Shown: positions 15,731-26,158, counted from the stretch's first letter. The stretch is DNA of 64,000 bases from Phycicoccus jejuensis (GCF_000720925.1 NZ_JOEE01000004.1:1-64000), one strand, 5' to 3'. The notes: generated by a model from the sequence alone, not told the origin. A program made the numbers and translations.

Positions 15731-17389
15731 ATGCGAGGAACTGCTCGCACGGTCGCCGTTGCGGCCATGTCCGCCGTTGCTCTGCTCGCTGCCGGTTGTG
15801 GCAGCGGGGACAGCGGCGGCGACCAGAGCTCGGCGGCCGGCGGCAAGACGGGCGGCGAGATCACCGTCCGCGGCTGCAACCCGCAGAACCCTCTCGTCCC
15901 GAGCAACACGACCGAGACCTGCGGTGGCAACGTCATCGACGCCATCTTCTCGAAGCTCGTGCACTACAACGCGGAGACGGCCAAGCCGGAGAACGACCTC
16001 GCGGAGTCCATCGACACGACGGACAACCAGAACTTCACGATCAAGCTCAAGCAGGGTCGCAAGTTCCACGACGGCACCGAGATCAAGGCCAAGAACTTCG
16101 TCGACGCCTGGAACTACGCCGCCTACGCGCCCAACGGCCAGTCCTCGGGCTACTTCATGGAGCCCATCGAGGGCTACGGCGACCTCCAGTGCACCGGCAC
16201 CGGTGACGACCCCTGCGCCGGTGACGGCAAGGCCAAGGCCGACAAGCTGACCGGCCTCAAGGTCGTCGACGACTACACCTTCACGATCAAGACGACCGAG
16301 AAGGTCTCGAACCTCCCGGTCCGCCTGGGCTACTCGGCGTTCTCGCCGCTCCCGGACGCCTTCTTCTCGGACCCCAAGGCCTTCGGCGACAAGCCGATCG
16401 GCTCGGGCCCGTACAAGCTGGACGCCTGGAACAAGGAGCAGTCGATCGTCCTGTCCAAGTTCGCCGACTACACCGGTGACTTCGGCGGCAAGGTCGACAA
16501 GATCACCTTCAAGATCTACACGGAGTCCGACGCCGCGTACAACGACGTCATCGCCAGCAACCTGGACATCACGGACGAGATCCCGACCAGCGCGCTGATC
16601 GACGACAAGTACAAGCAGGACCTCCCCGACCGCAACGCGCAGAAGGAGACCGGCGTCATCCAGACGGTCACCTTCGCGCCCACCAAGGTCGACCCGAACT
16701 ACGCGGACCCGAAGATCCGTCAGGCGATCTCCATGGCGATCGACCGCGACACGATCATCAAGCAGATCTTCAACAACACCCGCGTCCCCGCCACCGGCTG
16801 GGTCTCCCCGGTCGTCGACGGCTACAAGGCCGACCAGTGCGGTGAGTACTGCACCTACGACCCGACCAAGGCCAAGGCCCTCCTCCAGGAGGCCGGCGGC
16901 TTCAAGGGCGACAAGATCACCCTGTCCTACAACGCGGACGCCGCGCACAAGGACTGGACCGAGGCCACCTGCAACAGCATCAAGCAGGCCCTGGGTGTCG
17001 ACTGCGTCGCCACCGGTGTCGTCGACTTCGCGACCTTCCGCACGCAGATCGCGGAGCGCAAGATGAAGGGCATGTTCCGCACCGGCTGGCAGATGGACTA
17101 CCCGTCGATCGAGAACTTCCTCGCCCCGATCTTCAAGACCGGCGCGTCGTCCAACGACGGTGACTACTCCAACCCGGAGTTCGACAAGCTGCTGACCCAG
17201 GCGGCCGCGTCGACCGACGAGGCCGAGGCCAACAGCCTGTACCAGCAGGCCGAGGCGCTCCTCGCGCAGGACATGCCGGCCATCCCGATGTGGTACGGCA
17301 AGACCACGATGGGCTGGTCCGACAAGGTCACCGGCGTGAAGATCACCGCCTTCGGCACGATCGACTTCTCGTCGGTCGCCCTGAAGTGA
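15731..17389 (+). CDS. dppA: Peptide ABC transporter substrate-binding lipoprotein
   Basis: A 552-residue extracytoplasmic binding protein of the family-5 (Dpp/Opp) class. A lipoprotein signal ends in the lipobox LLAAGC, followed by a Gly/Ser-rich linker. The body has family features such as [29 protein letters not shown] and [13 protein letters not shown]. It captures peptides or similar solutes for the membrane complex encoded downstream. ATG 15731 has AGGAGG 6 nt upstream. A hairpin pair separates it from the permease genes, which would give more binding protein than transporter, a usual feature of such operons. The true substrate cannot be read from sequence. Confidence 0.88.
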   Translation: MRGTARTVAVAAMSAVALLAAGCGSGDSGGDQSSAAGGKTGGEITVRGCNPQNPLVPSNTTETCGGNVIDAIFSKLVHYNAETAKPENDLAESIDTTDNQNFTIKLKQGRKFHDGTEIKAKNFVDAWNYAAYAPNGQSSGYFMEPIEGYGDLQCTGTGDDPCAGDGKAKADKLTGLKVVDDYTFTIKTTEKVSNLPVRLGYSAFSPLPDAFFSDPKAFGDKPIGSGPYKLDAWNKEQSIVLSKFADYTGDFGGKVDKITFKIYTESDAAYNDVIASNLDITDEIPTSALIDDKYKQDLPDRNAQKETGVIQTVTFAPTKVDPNYADPKIRQAISMAIDRDTIIKQIFNNTRVPATGWVSPVVDGYKADQCGEYCTYDPTKAKALLQEAGGFKGDKITLSYNADAAHKDWTEATCNSIKQALGVDCVATGVVDFATFRTQIAERKMKGMFRTGWQMDYPSIENFLAPIFKTGASSNDGDYSNPEFDKLLTQAAASTDEAEANSLYQQAEALLAQDMPAIPMWYGKTTMGWSDKVTGVKITAFGTIDFSSVALK

Positions 17390-17393
17390 CGGA

Positions 17394-17457
17394 CGGGACC
17401 TCCTGAGGTCCCGACCCCCACAGTCGTCGGCCTGTCAGCAGCAGCTGGCAGGCCGAC
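17394..17457 (+). terminator. Two consecutive hairpins after the binding-protein gene
   Basis: CGGGACCT/AGGTCCCG (17394-17413, loop CCTG) starts a few bases after the stop. GTCGGCCTGTCAGC pairs with GCTGGCAGGCCGAC (17426-17457, one G-U pair). They may act as a partial terminator or as a 3' stabiliser that sets the ratio of binding protein to permease. Confidence 0.6.
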
Positions 17458-17601
17458 GGCCGTGTCCGGGCAGAGCAGGCGGGAAAGGCCGGTCCCCTGC
17501 TACCGATGCCCGCACGCATGGTCTAGGTTCAACCCGGTAATCCACCCCGACGCCCCTCGCCCGACCCCCGGCGACGCGTCCCGAAACCCCAAGGAGGTGA
17601 C

Positions 17602-18531
17602 GTGGGCACCTACATCGTCCGGCGGATCCTGCAGATGATCCCCGTGATCCTGGGAGCTACGTTCCTCATCTTCGCGATGGTCTTCGCCCTACCCGGCGAC
17701 CCCGTCGCGGGCAAGTGCGGTGAGCGCCCCTGCTCGGCGGCCTACCGCGCGGCCTTCATCGAGAAGTACAACCTCGACGACCCCCTGCCCATCCAGTACG
17801 GCAAGTACGTCGTCAACCTCGCCAAGGGCGACCTCGGCACGACCGCGAGCGACACCCCGGTCGCCGACCAGCTCAAGCTGCGCGTGCCGGTCACGGGCAA
17901 GCTCGCGCTCATGGCGGTCGCGTTCGAGGCGCTGGTCGGCATCCTGGCCGGCGTGCTGACAGGCATCCGCAAGGGCGGGTTCCTCGACAACCTCGTGCTC
18001 GTCTCGACCCTCGTGCTCATCTCGATCCCGATCTTCGTCATCGGCAACGTCGCCCAGCTCTACCTCGGGGTCAAGTTCGGGCTGTTCCCGGTCACGGTGA
18101 CCTCGAGCAACCCCACGTTCTACGAGCTGCTGCTGCCCGCGCTGGTCCTCGGCTCGCTGTCGGTCGCCTACGTCGCGCGCCTCATGCGGACCAACCTCGT
18201 CGAGAACCTGCGCTCGGACTACGTCCGCACCGCGATCTCCAAGGGTCTGACCAAGCGCCGGGCCTACGGCCTGCACGCGCTGCGCAACTCGCTCATCCCC
18301 GTCGTCACCTTCATCGGGTTCGACTTCGGGGCCCTCCTCGGCGGCGCCGTCGTCACCGAGGGCATCTTCAACATCCCCGGCGTCGGCGGCTACATCTTCC
18401 GCGCGATCCGGGTGCGGGACGGCGCCTCGGTCGTCGGCTCGGTGACCTTCCTCGTGATCGTCTACCTCGTCGTCAACCTGCTCGTCGACCTGTTGTACGG
18501 ACTGCTCGACCCGAGGATCAGCCATGACTGA
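17602..18531 (+). CDS. dppB: Peptide ABC transporter permease 1
   Basis: A 309-residue inner-membrane permease of the DppB/OppB type. It begins with YIVRRILQMIPVILGATFLIF and has the GDPVAG periplasmic segment, about six membrane helices and the EAA loop YVRTAISKGLTKRRAYGLHALRNSLIPV that contacts the ATPases. The cysteine-bearing loop CGERPCSAAY after helix 1 is slightly unusual. GTG 17602 follows an excellent Shine-Dalgarno (AAGGAGGTGAC). It overlaps dppC by 8 bases. TAGGTT near 17523 may be a secondary promoter. Confidence 0.9.
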   Translation: MGTYIVRRILQMIPVILGATFLIFAMVFALPGDPVAGKCGERPCSAAYRAAFIEKYNLDDPLPIQYGKYVVNLAKGDLGTTASDTPVADQLKLRVPVTGKLALMAVAFEALVGILAGVLTGIRKGGFLDNLVLVSTLVLISIPIFVIGNVAQLYLGVKFGLFPVTVTSSNPTFYELLLPALVLGSLSVAYVARLMRTNLVENLRSDYVRTAISKGLTKRRAYGLHALRNSLIPVVTFIGFDFGALLGGAVVTEGIFNIPGVGGYIFRAIRVRDGASVVGSVTFLVIVYLVVNLLVDLLYGLLDPRISHD

Positions 18532-19444
18532 GGCCGCCGTCTCCGAAGCCCCCACGTCCACCCCCGAGGGCGGCGACTCCGCTCCCGCCCGATCGCTCGC
18601 CTCGGACGCCTGGCGCACGATGCGCAGCAACCCGCTGTTCTGGGTCTCGTCCGTGCTCATCGTGATCTTCACGCTGATGGCGATCTTCCCGAGCCTGTTC
18701 ACGAGCACCAACCCGACCGAGGCGATCCTGCGGGACGCCCGCGTGCGGCCCAACGCCGACGCCTGGTTCGGCCGCGACATCCAGGGCTACGACATCTACG
18801 CCCGCTGCATCTACGGGGCGCGCGCGTCGATCCTCGTCGGCCTCCTGACGACCGTCTTCACGACGCTCGTCGGTGGCATCGTCGGTGTCTTCGCCGGCTA
18901 CGTGGGCGGCTGGACCGACACGATCCTCTCGCGGCTCGGTGACGTCTTCTTCGCCATCCCGCTGCTGCTCGGTGCGGTCATCGTGCTCGTCACGCTGCCG
19001 GCCACGGACAACTACTTCTACATCGTCCTCAAGGTCGTGCTGGCGCTCGTCGTCCTCGGCTGGCCGAGCATGGCGCGCCTCATGCGCTCCAGCGTCATCC
19101 AGGTCAAGCCGAACGACTACGTGCAGGCCGCGCGGGCCCTGGGCGCGAGCCCGTGGCGCGTCGTGCGCTCGCACATCGTCCCCAACGCCCTCGCGCCGAT
19201 GATCGTCGTCGCGACGATCAACCTCGGGGCCTACATCTCGGCGGAGGCGACGTTGTCCTACCTGGGCATCGGCCTGCAGCCGCCGACCGTCTCCTGGGGC
19301 GTCGACATCAGCGCCGCGGTCGTCGGCATGCGCACCACCCCGCACATGCTGTTCTTCCCCAGCCTGTTCCTGTCCCTCACGGTTCTCGCGTTCATCATGC
19401 TCGGTGACGTGGTCCGTGACGCCCTCGACCCGAAGAACCGGTGA
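18524..19444 (+). CDS. dppC: Peptide ABC transporter permease 2
   Basis: A 306-residue permease of the DppC/OppC type. After a polar 35-residue N-terminus come the first helix (LFWVSSVLIVIFTLMAIFP) and the family signature DAWFGRDIQGYDIYARCIYGARASI. The EAA loop YVQAARALGASPWRVVRSHIVPNALAPM follows, then SYLGIGLQPPTVSWG near the end. It forms the heterodimeric channel with DppB. Overlaps with both neighbours (8 and 4 bases) show tight translational coupling within the operon. Confidence 0.9.
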   Translation: MTEAAVSEAPTSTPEGGDSAPARSLASDAWRTMRSNPLFWVSSVLIVIFTLMAIFPSLFTSTNPTEAILRDARVRPNADAWFGRDIQGYDIYARCIYGARASILVGLLTTVFTTLVGGIVGVFAGYVGGWTDTILSRLGDVFFAIPLLLGAVIVLVTLPATDNYFYIVLKVVLALVVLGWPSMARLMRSSVIQVKPNDYVQAARALGASPWRVVRSHIVPNALAPMIVVATINLGAYISAEATLSYLGIGLQPPTVSWGVDISAAVVGMRTTPHMLFFPSLFLSLTVLAFIMLGDVVRDALDPKNR

Positions 19445-20484
19445 GCGACACGATGAGCACCGCGACCGACACCACGACCTCGGGGCACACCTACACCCCC
19501 AAGGACGGCGTCCTCCTGGAGGTCGACGACCTGTTCGTCGAGTTCCACACCCGCGACGGCGTGGCCACGGCCATCAACGGCGTCTCGTTCGAGCTGCGCC
19601 AGGGCGAGTCGCTCGCCATCCTCGGTGAGTCCGGCTCCGGCAAGTCCGTCACCGCGCAGGCGATCATGGGCATCCTCGACATGCCGCCGGCGGTCATCCC
19701 GCAGGGGCACATCCGCTACTGCGGCGAGGACCTCCTGACGATGCCGGAGGAGCAGCGGCGCAAGACCCGCGGACCGGAGATCTCGATGATCTTCCAGGAC
19801 GCGCTCTCGTCGCTCAACCCCGTCTTCCCCGTGGGCTGGCAGATCGCCGAGATGTTCCGCGTCCACCGCGGGATGAACAAGAGCGACGCGCTCGAGCAGG
19901 CCGTCCGCCTCATGGAGCGGGTGCAGATCCCGGCCGCCCGCGACCGGGTCAAGGCCTACCCGCACCAGTTCTCCGGCGGCATGCGTCAGCGCATCATGAT
20001 CGCGATGGCCATCGCGCTCGACCCGGCGGTGCTCATCGCCGACGAGCCGACGACCGCCCTCGACGTCACCGTCCAGGCGCAGATCATGGCGCTCCTCGAG
20101 GAGCTGCAGGAGGAGCGCCAGATGGGGCTCATCCTCATCACCCACGACCTCGGTGTGGTCGCCGACGTCGCGGACCGGATCGCGGTCATGTACTCGGGCC
20201 GGCTCGTCGAGAAGGCCGAGGTCCTCGACCTCTACGCCTCCCCGGGTCACCCGTACACGCGCGGCCTGCTCGAGTCGATCCCGCGCCTGGACCAGAAGGG
20301 CCAGACCCTCGCGGCGATCGGCGGCCTGCCGCCGAACCTCATGAACATCCCGCCGGGGTGCCCCTTCAACCCGCGCTGCCGGATGGCGCAGGACATCTGC
20401 CGCACCGACCGCCCCGCCCTGCGCGAGGTCGCCCCCGGCCGGCTGTCCGCCTGCCACTTCGCCGAGGAGGTCATCGATGCCTGA
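19441..20484 (+). CDS. dppD: Peptide ABC transporter ATPase 1
   Basis: A 347-residue ATPase of the DppD/OppD type: Walker A GESGSGKS, signature FSGGMRQR, Walker [17 protein letters not shown] and the H-loop LITHDLG. The C-terminal oligopeptide-transporter extension contains [10 protein letters not shown] and ICRTDRP, the cysteine cluster that in some family members binds an iron-sulfur centre. GTG 19441 overlaps the dppC stop (GTGA); an ATG four codons later is an alternative start. It hydrolyses ATP with DppF to drive import. Confidence 0.9.
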   Translation: MSDTMSTATDTTTSGHTYTPKDGVLLEVDDLFVEFHTRDGVATAINGVSFELRQGESLAILGESGSGKSVTAQAIMGILDMPPAVIPQGHIRYCGEDLLTMPEEQRRKTRGPEISMIFQDALSSLNPVFPVGWQIAEMFRVHRGMNKSDALEQAVRLMERVQIPAARDRVKAYPHQFSGGMRQRIMIAMAIALDPAVLIADEPTTALDVTVQAQIMALLEELQEERQMGLILITHDLGVVADVADRIAVMYSGRLVEKAEVLDLYASPGHPYTRGLLESIPRLDQKGQTLAAIGGLPPNLMNIPPGCPFNPRCRMAQDICRTDRPALREVAPGRLSACHFAEEVIDA

Positions 20485-21685
20485 GGTCGTCCTCAGCGCC
20501 AACAACCTGGTCAAGCACTACCCGATCAAGAAGGGTGTGCTGCGCCGCACCGTCGGCCACGTCAAGGCCGTCGACGGGGTCAGCTTCGATCTGCACAAGG
20601 GCGAGACGCTCGGCATCGTCGGCGAGTCCGGCTGTGGCAAGTCCACGCTCGGCCGCCTGCTCATGCGCCTCGAGGAGCCGACCGCCGGCACCGTGCAGTT
20701 CGAGGGGCAGGACTGGTCCGGGGCCTCGGCCCGCGAGACCCGTCGGCTGCGCCGCAACATCCAGATCGTCTTCCAGGACCCGTACACGTCGCTCAACCCG
20801 CGGATGACGGTCGGCGACATCATCGGCGAGCCGCTCGAGATCCACCCCGACGTCGTCCCCAAGGGCGGTCGCCGGCAGCGGGTCCAGGAGCTGCTCGACC
20901 TCGTCGGGCTCAACCCGGAGCACATCAACCGCTACCCGCACCAGTTCTCGGGCGGTCAGCGCCAGCGCATCGGGATCGCGCGCGGCATCGCGCTCAACCC
21001 CAAGGTGCTCATCTGCGACGAGCCGGTCTCCGCGCTCGACGTGTCGGTGCAGGCGCAGGTCGTCAACCTCATGGAGAAGCTGCAGGACGAGCTCGGCCTG
21101 GCGTACGTGTTCATCGCGCACGACCTGTCCGTCGTCCGGCACATCTCGGACCGCGTCGGGGTCATGTACCTCGGGCGGATGGCCGAGCTCGGCGAGGAGG
21201 ACGAGGTGTACTCGCGTCCGACGCACCCGTACACCCAGGCCCTACTCTCGGCCGTGCCGGTGCCCGACCCGACCCTGCGCGGCAAGCGCGAGCAGATCGT
21301 CCTCGTCGGCGACGTGCCCTCGCCGGCCAACCCGCCGTCGGGGTGCCGCTTCCACACCCGGTGCTGGAAGGCGCAGGACGTCTGCAGCCAGGAGGAGCCC
21401 CAGCTCGAGATGCGCCAGGACGGCGCCGGCGGCCACCTCTCGGCGTGCCACTTCGCCGAGCCGCGGCTCGTCGTCGAGACGGTCGACGTCAGCGACCTCG
21501 TGCCCGACGAGCGGTTCGTCAGCAGCAGCACCGACGACCTCGACGACGTGGGTTCCGGTCTCGGACACGATGACTCGCTCGCGCCGGACGACCGCTCGAC
21601 GGTCGAGCGGTCGAGCGTGTCCGACCCGCAGGCTCCGGCCGACACCAGCCGCGTCGTCCAGGACACGGACGACCAGCAGCGCTGA
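20477..21685 (+). CDS. dppF: Peptide ABC transporter ATPase 2 with acidic C-terminal tail
   Basis: A 402-residue DppF/OppF-type ATPase: Walker A GESGCGKS, signature [16 protein letters not shown], Walker [13 protein letters not shown] and the cysteine cluster [16 protein letters not shown]. The core ends at about residue 335. The last 65 residues are acidic, Ser/Asp-rich and low in complexity ([19 protein letters not shown]), a tail not expected for the family. ATG 20477 overlaps dppD by 8 bases. It is the last gene of the operon, and the minus-strand rsgA faces it 39 bases later. Confidence 0.9.
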   Translation: MPEVVLSANNLVKHYPIKKGVLRRTVGHVKAVDGVSFDLHKGETLGIVGESGCGKSTLGRLLMRLEEPTAGTVQFEGQDWSGASARETRRLRRNIQIVFQDPYTSLNPRMTVGDIIGEPLEIHPDVVPKGGRRQRVQELLDLVGLNPEHINRYPHQFSGGQRQRIGIARGIALNPKVLICDEPVSALDVSVQAQVVNLMEKLQDELGLAYVFIAHDLSVVRHISDRVGVMYLGRMAELGEEDEVYSRPTHPYTQALLSAVPVPDPTLRGKREQIVLVGDVPSPANPPSGCRFHTRCWKAQDVCSQEEPQLEMRQDGAGGHLSACHFAEPRLVVETVDVSDLVPDERFVSSSTDDLDDVGSGLGHDDSLAPDDRSTVERSSVSDPQAPADTSRVVQDTDDQQR

Positions 21686-21724
21686 CGCGCGCGGCGCGTC
21701 ACCCGTGACGGCCGCCGGTGGGGA

Positions 21725-22753
21725 TCAGTCCTCGCCGGCGGCCGTTCGCGTGCGCAGCAGCCGGCGCAGGGAGTCCAGGCGCGAGGGGCCGGCCGGGCCG
21801 GCAGCCCCGCTCGCCACCCAGGCGTCGAGGGCGCACTCCTCCTCGTCGTGGGTGCAGCCCCGCGGGCACTCCGCCGTGCCGGGCTCGAGGTCGGGGAAGT
21901 GGTGCACGATGCGCGTCGGGTCGACGTGCGCCAGCCCGAAGGAGCGCACGCCCGGGGTGTCGACGACCCAGCCGTCGTCGTCGGGCAGGGGGAGGGCCAC
22001 CGCGGAGGTCGAGGTGTGGCGGCCGCGCCCGGTGACGTCGTTGACGACGCCGACGGCCCGCAGCGCGTCCGGGACGAGCGCGTTGACGAGCGTCGACTTG
22101 CCCACCCCGGAGTGACCGACGAGGACGCTGGTGCGCCCGCGCAGCGCCTCGAGCACCGCGTCCAGCCCCTCGATGTCGTCCTGCGGTGTGCGCGAGGTGA
22201 CGACGTGCGGCACCGACAGCGGGGCGTACTGCTCGAGGAAGGGCGCGGGGTCGGTGAGGTCGGCCTTGGTGAGGACGAGGAGGGGATCCATCCCGGCGTC
22301 GTAGGCGGCGACGAGGCACCGGTCGATGAGGCGCGGGCGGGGCTCGGGGTTGGTCAGGGCCGAGACGACGACGAGCTGGTCGGCGTTGGCGACGAGCACC
22401 CGTTCGACCGGGTCGGTGTCGTCGGCGGTCCGGCGCAGCAGGGTCACGCGCTCCCCGAGCCGGACGATGCGGGCCAGCGAGCCCTCGGCCCCGCTCGTGT
22501 CGCCGACGAGGTGCACCTCGTCCCCGACGACGATGCCCTTGCGGCCCAGCTCGCGGGCCCGCATCGCGACGAGGTCGTGGTGCGCCGAGCCGTCGCCGAC
22601 GCGGACGCGGTAGCGGCCGCGGTCGACCCCCAGGACGCGGCCGACGACGGCGTCCTCGTGCTTGGGCCGGTCCTTGGTGCGTGGGCGCGACCCTCGACGG
22701 TTGGGACGGATGCGGACGTCGGACTCGTCGTAGTCCCGGGTCGACCTCGCCAT
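21725..22753 (-). CDS. rsgA: Ribosome small-subunit-dependent GTPase A
   Basis: A 342-residue circularly permuted GTPase that assists late maturation of the 30S subunit. Order: basic N-terminal tail and OB fold (VVGRVLGVDRGRYRVRV), G4 TKAD, G1 GHSGVGKSTLVN, G3 VDTPGVRSF, then the zinc-binding ECPRGCTHDEEEC. ATG 22753 shares its A with the TGA of aroA (TGATG), so it is translated from the aroA message. The aroA-rsgA adjacency is common in actinobacteria. Confidence 0.93.
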   Translation of the reverse strand: MARSTRDYDESDVRIRPNRRGSRPRTKDRPKHEDAVVGRVLGVDRGRYRVRVGDGSAHHDLVAMRARELGRKGIVVGDEVHLVGDTSGAEGSLARIVRLGERVTLLRRTADDTDPVERVLVANADQLVVVSALTNPEPRPRLIDRCLVAAYDAGMDPLLVLTKADLTDPAPFLEQYAPLSVPHVVTSRTPQDDIEGLDAVLEALRGRTSVLVGHSGVGKSTLVNALVPDALRAVGVVNDVTGRGRHTSTSAVALPLPDDDGWVVDTPGVRSFGLAHVDPTRIVHHFPDLEPGTAECPRGCTHDEEECALDAWVASGAAGPAGPSRLDSLRRLLRTRTAAGED

Positions 22754-24045
22754 CACGCGTCCGCGTGGACCCGCTGGTCGAGCATGCGCTCCCAGAGCGT
22801 GGTGAACTCCGGCATCGTCTTGCCGACCGTCCCGACGTCCTCGATGACGATGCCCGGGACGGCGAGGCCGAGCACGGCGGCGGCCATGACCATCCGGTGG
22901 TCGGCGTAGGTGCGGAACCGGTTGCCGTGCAACGGCTTCGGGACGATGCGCAGCCCGTCCTCGGTCTCGGTGACCTCGGCGCCGACGCCGGTGAGCTCGG
23001 TCCGCAGCGCGGCGAGGCGGTCGGTCTCGTGCCCACGGATGTGCGCGACCCCGCGGATGACGCTGGGCCCCTCGGCGAGGGCCGCGACCGCCGCCACGAC
23101 GGGGGTGAGCTCGCTCGAGCCGTGCAGGTCGACATCGACCCCGAGGATGCCCCCGGTCCCCGTGACGGTGAGGCCGGAGCGGTCGAGGACGACCTCGGCG
23201 CCCATCATGTCGAGGACCTCGCGGACGAAGTCGCCGCCCTGGGTCGTGTACTGCGGCCAGCCGGGGACGGTCACCGTGCCGCCGGTCACGAGGGCGGCCG
23301 CGAGGAACTGCGCGGCGTTGGAGAGGTCCGGCTCGACCTGGACGTCGAGCGCGTTGACCTCGCTCGGCTCGACCCGCCAGGTGTCCGCGTCGCCGTCGTC
23401 GACGACGACCGCCGCGTCGCGCAGCGTCTCGACGGTCATCTCGATGTGGGGGAGGCTCGGCAGGGTGCCACCGGCGTGGCGCACGGTGACCCCACGGTCG
23501 TAGCGCGGCGCCGAGAGCAGCAGCCCGGAGAGGAACTGCGACGACGCCGACGCGTCGATGGTCACCTCGCCACCGCGGATCGCGCCGGTGCCGTGGACGG
23601 TGAAGGGCAGCACGCCGCGGCCACCGTCGTCGACCTCGACACCGAGCGCACGCAGACCCTCGAGGACGGGGGCCATCGGGCGGTGGCGGGCCCCCTCGTC
23701 GCCGTCGAAGCGGGTGGAGCCGACGGCGAGGCCGGCGAGCGGCGGCACGAACCGCATGACGTTGCCGGAGAGGCCGCAGTCGACGGTGCCGCCGCCGGTC
23801 AGGGCCGCGGGCGTGACGAGCCAGTCACCGTCGTCGACGTCGTCGACGCCCACGCCGAGCGTCCGCAGCGCCCCGGCCATGAGGAGGGTGTCGCGCGAGC
23901 GCAGCGGCGCCCGCAGGCGGGAGACGTCCGAGGCGAGGGCCGCGAGGACGAGGTAGCGGTTGGTGAGGGACTTGCTGCCGGGCAGGACGACGCGGGCGTC
24001 GACCGGGGACCCGGCGGTCGGAGCGGGCCAGTCAGGAGAAGGCAT
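22753..24045 (-). CDS. aroA: 3-phosphoshikimate 1-carboxyvinyltransferase (EPSP synthase)
   Basis: A 430-residue shikimate-pathway enzyme that joins phosphoenolpyruvate to shikimate 3-phosphate. It shows [17 protein letters not shown] at the N-terminus, [38 protein letters not shown] and [16 protein letters not shown]. The double-domain inside-out barrel is covered at full length. Alanine replaces the Gly of the usual glyphosate-contact segment nowhere that I can see. ATG 24045 overlaps the doxX stop by 14 bases. It is the middle gene of the doxX-aroA-rsgA run. Confidence 0.93.
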   Translation of the reverse strand: MPSPDWPAPTAGSPVDARVVLPGSKSLTNRYLVLAALASDVSRLRAPLRSRDTLLMAGALRTLGVGVDDVDDGDWLVTPAALTGGGTVDCGLSGNVMRFVPPLAGLAVGSTRFDGDEGARHRPMAPVLEGLRALGVEVDDGGRGVLPFTVHGTGAIRGGEVTIDASASSQFLSGLLLSAPRYDRGVTVRHAGGTLPSLPHIEMTVETLRDAAVVVDDGDADTWRVEPSEVNALDVQVEPDLSNAAQFLAAALVTGGTVTVPGWPQYTTQGGDFVREVLDMMGAEVVLDRSGLTVTGTGGILGVDVDLHGSSELTPVVAAVAALAEGPSVIRGVAHIRGHETDRLAALRTELTGVGAEVTETEDGLRIVPKPLHGNRFRTYADHRMVMAAAVLGLAVPGIVIEDVGTVGKTMPEFTTLWERMLDQRVHADA

Positions 24046-24574
24046 GCTGCGCCTGGGCCGCCTTCAGCTTGGCCTCGGTGGCGGCGGTCCGTGCGGCGTG
24101 CCGCACCTCGCGCCGGGTCGTGCGACCGGCACGGTGCACGCTCTCGTTCGCCAGGTGCGCGCGGTAGGCCAGCCCGGGCCGGCCCTCGGTGTCGACCGCG
24201 GCGATGAGCAGGCCGCCGAGGATCCCGAGGTTCTTCAGGAGGTGGGTGCGCTGCTGGGCGCGCGTCGCCGGGTCGTCCTCGCGCCAGTACTGGTGGCCGG
24301 CGACGGTGGTGGGGACCAGGGACGCGGCGAGGACGGCCGCCGAGAGGCGCGGCAGCTTGCCGAGGGCGAGCATCGTGCCGGCGCCGACCATGACGATGCC
24401 GTTGGCCCGCACGAGCAGCTCGGTGTCGTCGGGGAGCCCGAGGCGGGGGGCGAGCTTCTCGACGACCGGGCGGGCCTTCTCGGCCTTCGCCGAGGGGTGC
24501 TTGAGCTGGTCGGTGCCCCCCACGACGAACATCGACGCGAGCAGGGGTCGGGCGAGGCGTCGCACCAAGGACAT
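24032..24574 (-). CDS. DoxX-family membrane protein
   Basis: A 180-residue membrane protein. It opens with [20 protein letters not shown], followed by a conserved polar loop ([22 protein letters not shown]). Helices lie at about 58-78, 82-100 and 122-138, and the C-terminus is long, basic and helical. The layout is that of the DoxX family, proteins of unsettled function linked to oxidative and thiol stress in mycobacteria. The Shine-Dalgarno GGAGG lies 6 nt before ATG 24574. It leads the aroA-rsgA transcript and is divergent from yedK. Confidence 0.8.
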   Translation of the reverse strand: MSLVRRLARPLLASMFVVGGTDQLKHPSAKAEKARPVVEKLAPRLGLPDDTELLVRANGIVMVGAGTMLALGKLPRLSAAVLAASLVPTTVAGHQYWREDDPATRAQQRTHLLKNLGILGGLLIAAVDTEGRPGLAYRAHLANESVHRAGRTTRREVRHAARTAATEAKLKAAQAQHAFS

Positions 24575-24648
24575 CCGGGACCTCCGGGTCGGGGTCGCTG
24601 CTGGTCAGGACCTCCCGGCCTACCGTAGTTGCTCGGGCTGCCGCTGCG

Positions 24649-24654
24649 TAGCCT
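24649..24654 (+). promoter_or_regulatory. Leaderless -10 element (TAGCCT) of yedK
   Basis: TAGCCT, 7-nt spacer, then ATG 24662. This start is independently fixed because Cys2 must follow the initiator Met, so it calibrates the leaderless reading elsewhere. Confidence 0.6.
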
Positions 24655-24661
24655 GAGCACC

Positions 24662-25504
24662 ATGTGTGGGCGCTACGCGGCGACGGCGAACCCCGACGAG
24701 CTCGTCCTCGAGTTCGAGGTCGACGAGGACCGGACCGGCGAGCCGGGACGCAGCGTCCTCGTCAACCCGCAGGAGCCCCCGCCGGGGACGCCGGACCACA
24801 ACATGGCCCCGACCAAGCAGGCCCCGGTCGTCCTCAGCCGCCCCCCGCGGGAGGACCGCGAGGCCGCGGCGCGGCGCCAGCTGCGCCTCCTCACGTGGGG
24901 GCTGGTGCCCAGCTGGTCCAAGGACGCCAGGGGCGGGGTCCGGATGATCAACGCCCGCGTCGAGTCGGTCGCCGAGAAGCCCGCCTTCGCCCGCGCTCTC
25001 GCCGCCCGTCGCTGCCTCGTCCCGGCCCGTGGCTGGTACGAGTGGCAGGTCTCGCCGACGGCGCTGGACGCCAAGGGCAAGCCGCGCAAGCAGCCGTTCT
25101 TCACCTCCCGCGCCGACGGCGCGAGCGTGGCGATGGCCGGCCTCTACGAGTTCTGGCGCGACCCCGCGGTCGCCGACGCCGACGACCCGCTCGCCTGGCT
25201 GACGACCTTCACCGTCCTCACCGGGCCGGCCGAGCCCGGGCTGGACCGCATCCACGACCGCCAGCCGGTCGTCCTCGAGGCGGGGGAGTGGGCCCGCTGG
25301 CTCGACCCGGCCGCCGGCGCCGCCGACGTGGCGGACCTGCTCGGGCCCCGGGCGCCGGGACGGTTCACCGCGTACCCGGTCTCGCGTGCCGTGAGCAGCA
25401 GCCGCGCGAACGGGCCGGGGCTGCTCGAGCCGGCTCCCGAGGCGGACCTCGTGGGCGTCGTCGACCCGACGACCGGCGAGGTCGTCGGCGGTCCGGCGGA
25501 GTGA
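24662..25504 (+). CDS. yedK: SOS response-associated peptidase, YedK/HMCES type
   Basis: A 280-residue protein that shields abasic sites in single-stranded DNA by forming a thiazolidine link through Cys2. The N-terminus MCGRYA fixes the start at 24662. The family Asn is in MINARVESV, the Glu in LVPARGWYEW, and the His in IHDRQPVVL, where Gln replaces the usual Met of HDRMP. After Met removal the cysteine becomes the catalytic N-terminal residue. Its stop overlaps the GTG of an alpha/beta hydrolase gene. No LexA box is evident in the short upstream region. Confidence 0.93.
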   Translation: MCGRYAATANPDELVLEFEVDEDRTGEPGRSVLVNPQEPPPGTPDHNMAPTKQAPVVLSRPPREDREAAARRQLRLLTWGLVPSWSKDARGGVRMINARVESVAEKPAFARALAARRCLVPARGWYEWQVSPTALDAKGKPRKQPFFTSRADGASVAMAGLYEFWRDPAVADADDPLAWLTTFTVLTGPAEPGLDRIHDRQPVVLEAGEWARWLDPAAGAADVADLLGPRAPGRFTAYPVSRAVSSSRANGPGLLEPAPEADLVGVVDPTTGEVVGGPAE

Positions 25505-26118
25505 GCGAGCGGCTGCACGCGACGCCGGCGGGGACGGCCCGCAGCGCGACGAGCGAGCCGTCTGGGGACGCGGCGGGCACCCTCGTCCTCGGTCACGGCG
25601 CCGGGGGCCTGCGCTGGACCGCCGACGTCACCGCCGTGCGCGACGCCGCGCTCGGGGCCGGGTGGCGGGTCGTCCTCGTCGACCAGCCCTGGCGGGTGGC
25701 CGGCAAGCGACTGGGACCCGGCCCCGCGGCGCTCGACCCCGCCTGGGTCGCCGTGCTCCGTGACCTCGACCCGGGGCCGCTCCTCGTCGTCGGGGGCCGC
25801 AGCGCCGGGGCTCGCGTCGCCTGCCGGACGGCGTCCGCGGTGGGGGCGCGCGCGGTGCTCGCCCTCTCCTTCCCCCTGCACCCACCGGGCCGTCCGGAGC
25901 GCTCACGCGCCGACGAGCTCGCCAGGCCCGCCGCGGACGGGCTGGGGGTCCACGTCGTCCAGGGCCGCACCGACCCGTTCGGCACCCCGGCGGAGCTGCG
26001 CGCCGTCCTGCCCCCGCGCGGCACCCTCGCCGAGGTCGACGGTCCGCACTCGCTCGAGCGCTCCGCCCCCGCCGTCGCGGCCGCGGCCCTCGCCGTCCTG
26101 GCGTCGCTGACGTCCTGA
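25501..26118 (+). CDS. Alpha/beta hydrolase of the KANL3/Tex30-like group
   Basis: A 205-residue hydrolase-fold protein: oxyanion loop LVLGHGAGG, nucleophile elbow GGRSAGARVA (Ser), acidic residue in VVQGRTDPFG, and His in VDGPHSLERS. The short length and the GHGAGG start match the small alpha/beta hydrolases annotated as KANL3/Tex30-like. Substrate is unknown. GTG 25501 overlaps the yedK stop (GTGA), so both are one transcript, an association repeated in other actinobacteria as far as I recall. Confidence 0.8.
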   Translation: MSERLHATPAGTARSATSEPSGDAAGTLVLGHGAGGLRWTADVTAVRDAALGAGWRVVLVDQPWRVAGKRLGPGPAALDPAWVAVLRDLDPGPLLVVGGRSAGARVACRTASAVGARAVLALSFPLHPPGRPERSRADELARPAADGLGVHVVQGRTDPFGTPAELRAVLPPRGTLAEVDGPHSLERSAPAVAAAALAVLASLTS

Positions 26119-26132
26119 CCAGGGCGCGGCAC

Positions 26133-26158
26133 GGAATGACTCCGCGGCCCCCGGCGTT
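26133..26158 (+). promoter_or_regulatory. SigR-dependent autoregulatory promoter (GGAAT-N18-GTT)
   Basis: GGAAT at 26133-26137 and GTT at 26156-26158 are separated by exactly 18 bases, the published consensus for Streptomyces SigR and mycobacterial SigH promoters. It lies about 40 bases before the upstream start of sigR at 26200 and would make the thiol-oxidative response self-amplifying. Confidence 0.8.
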
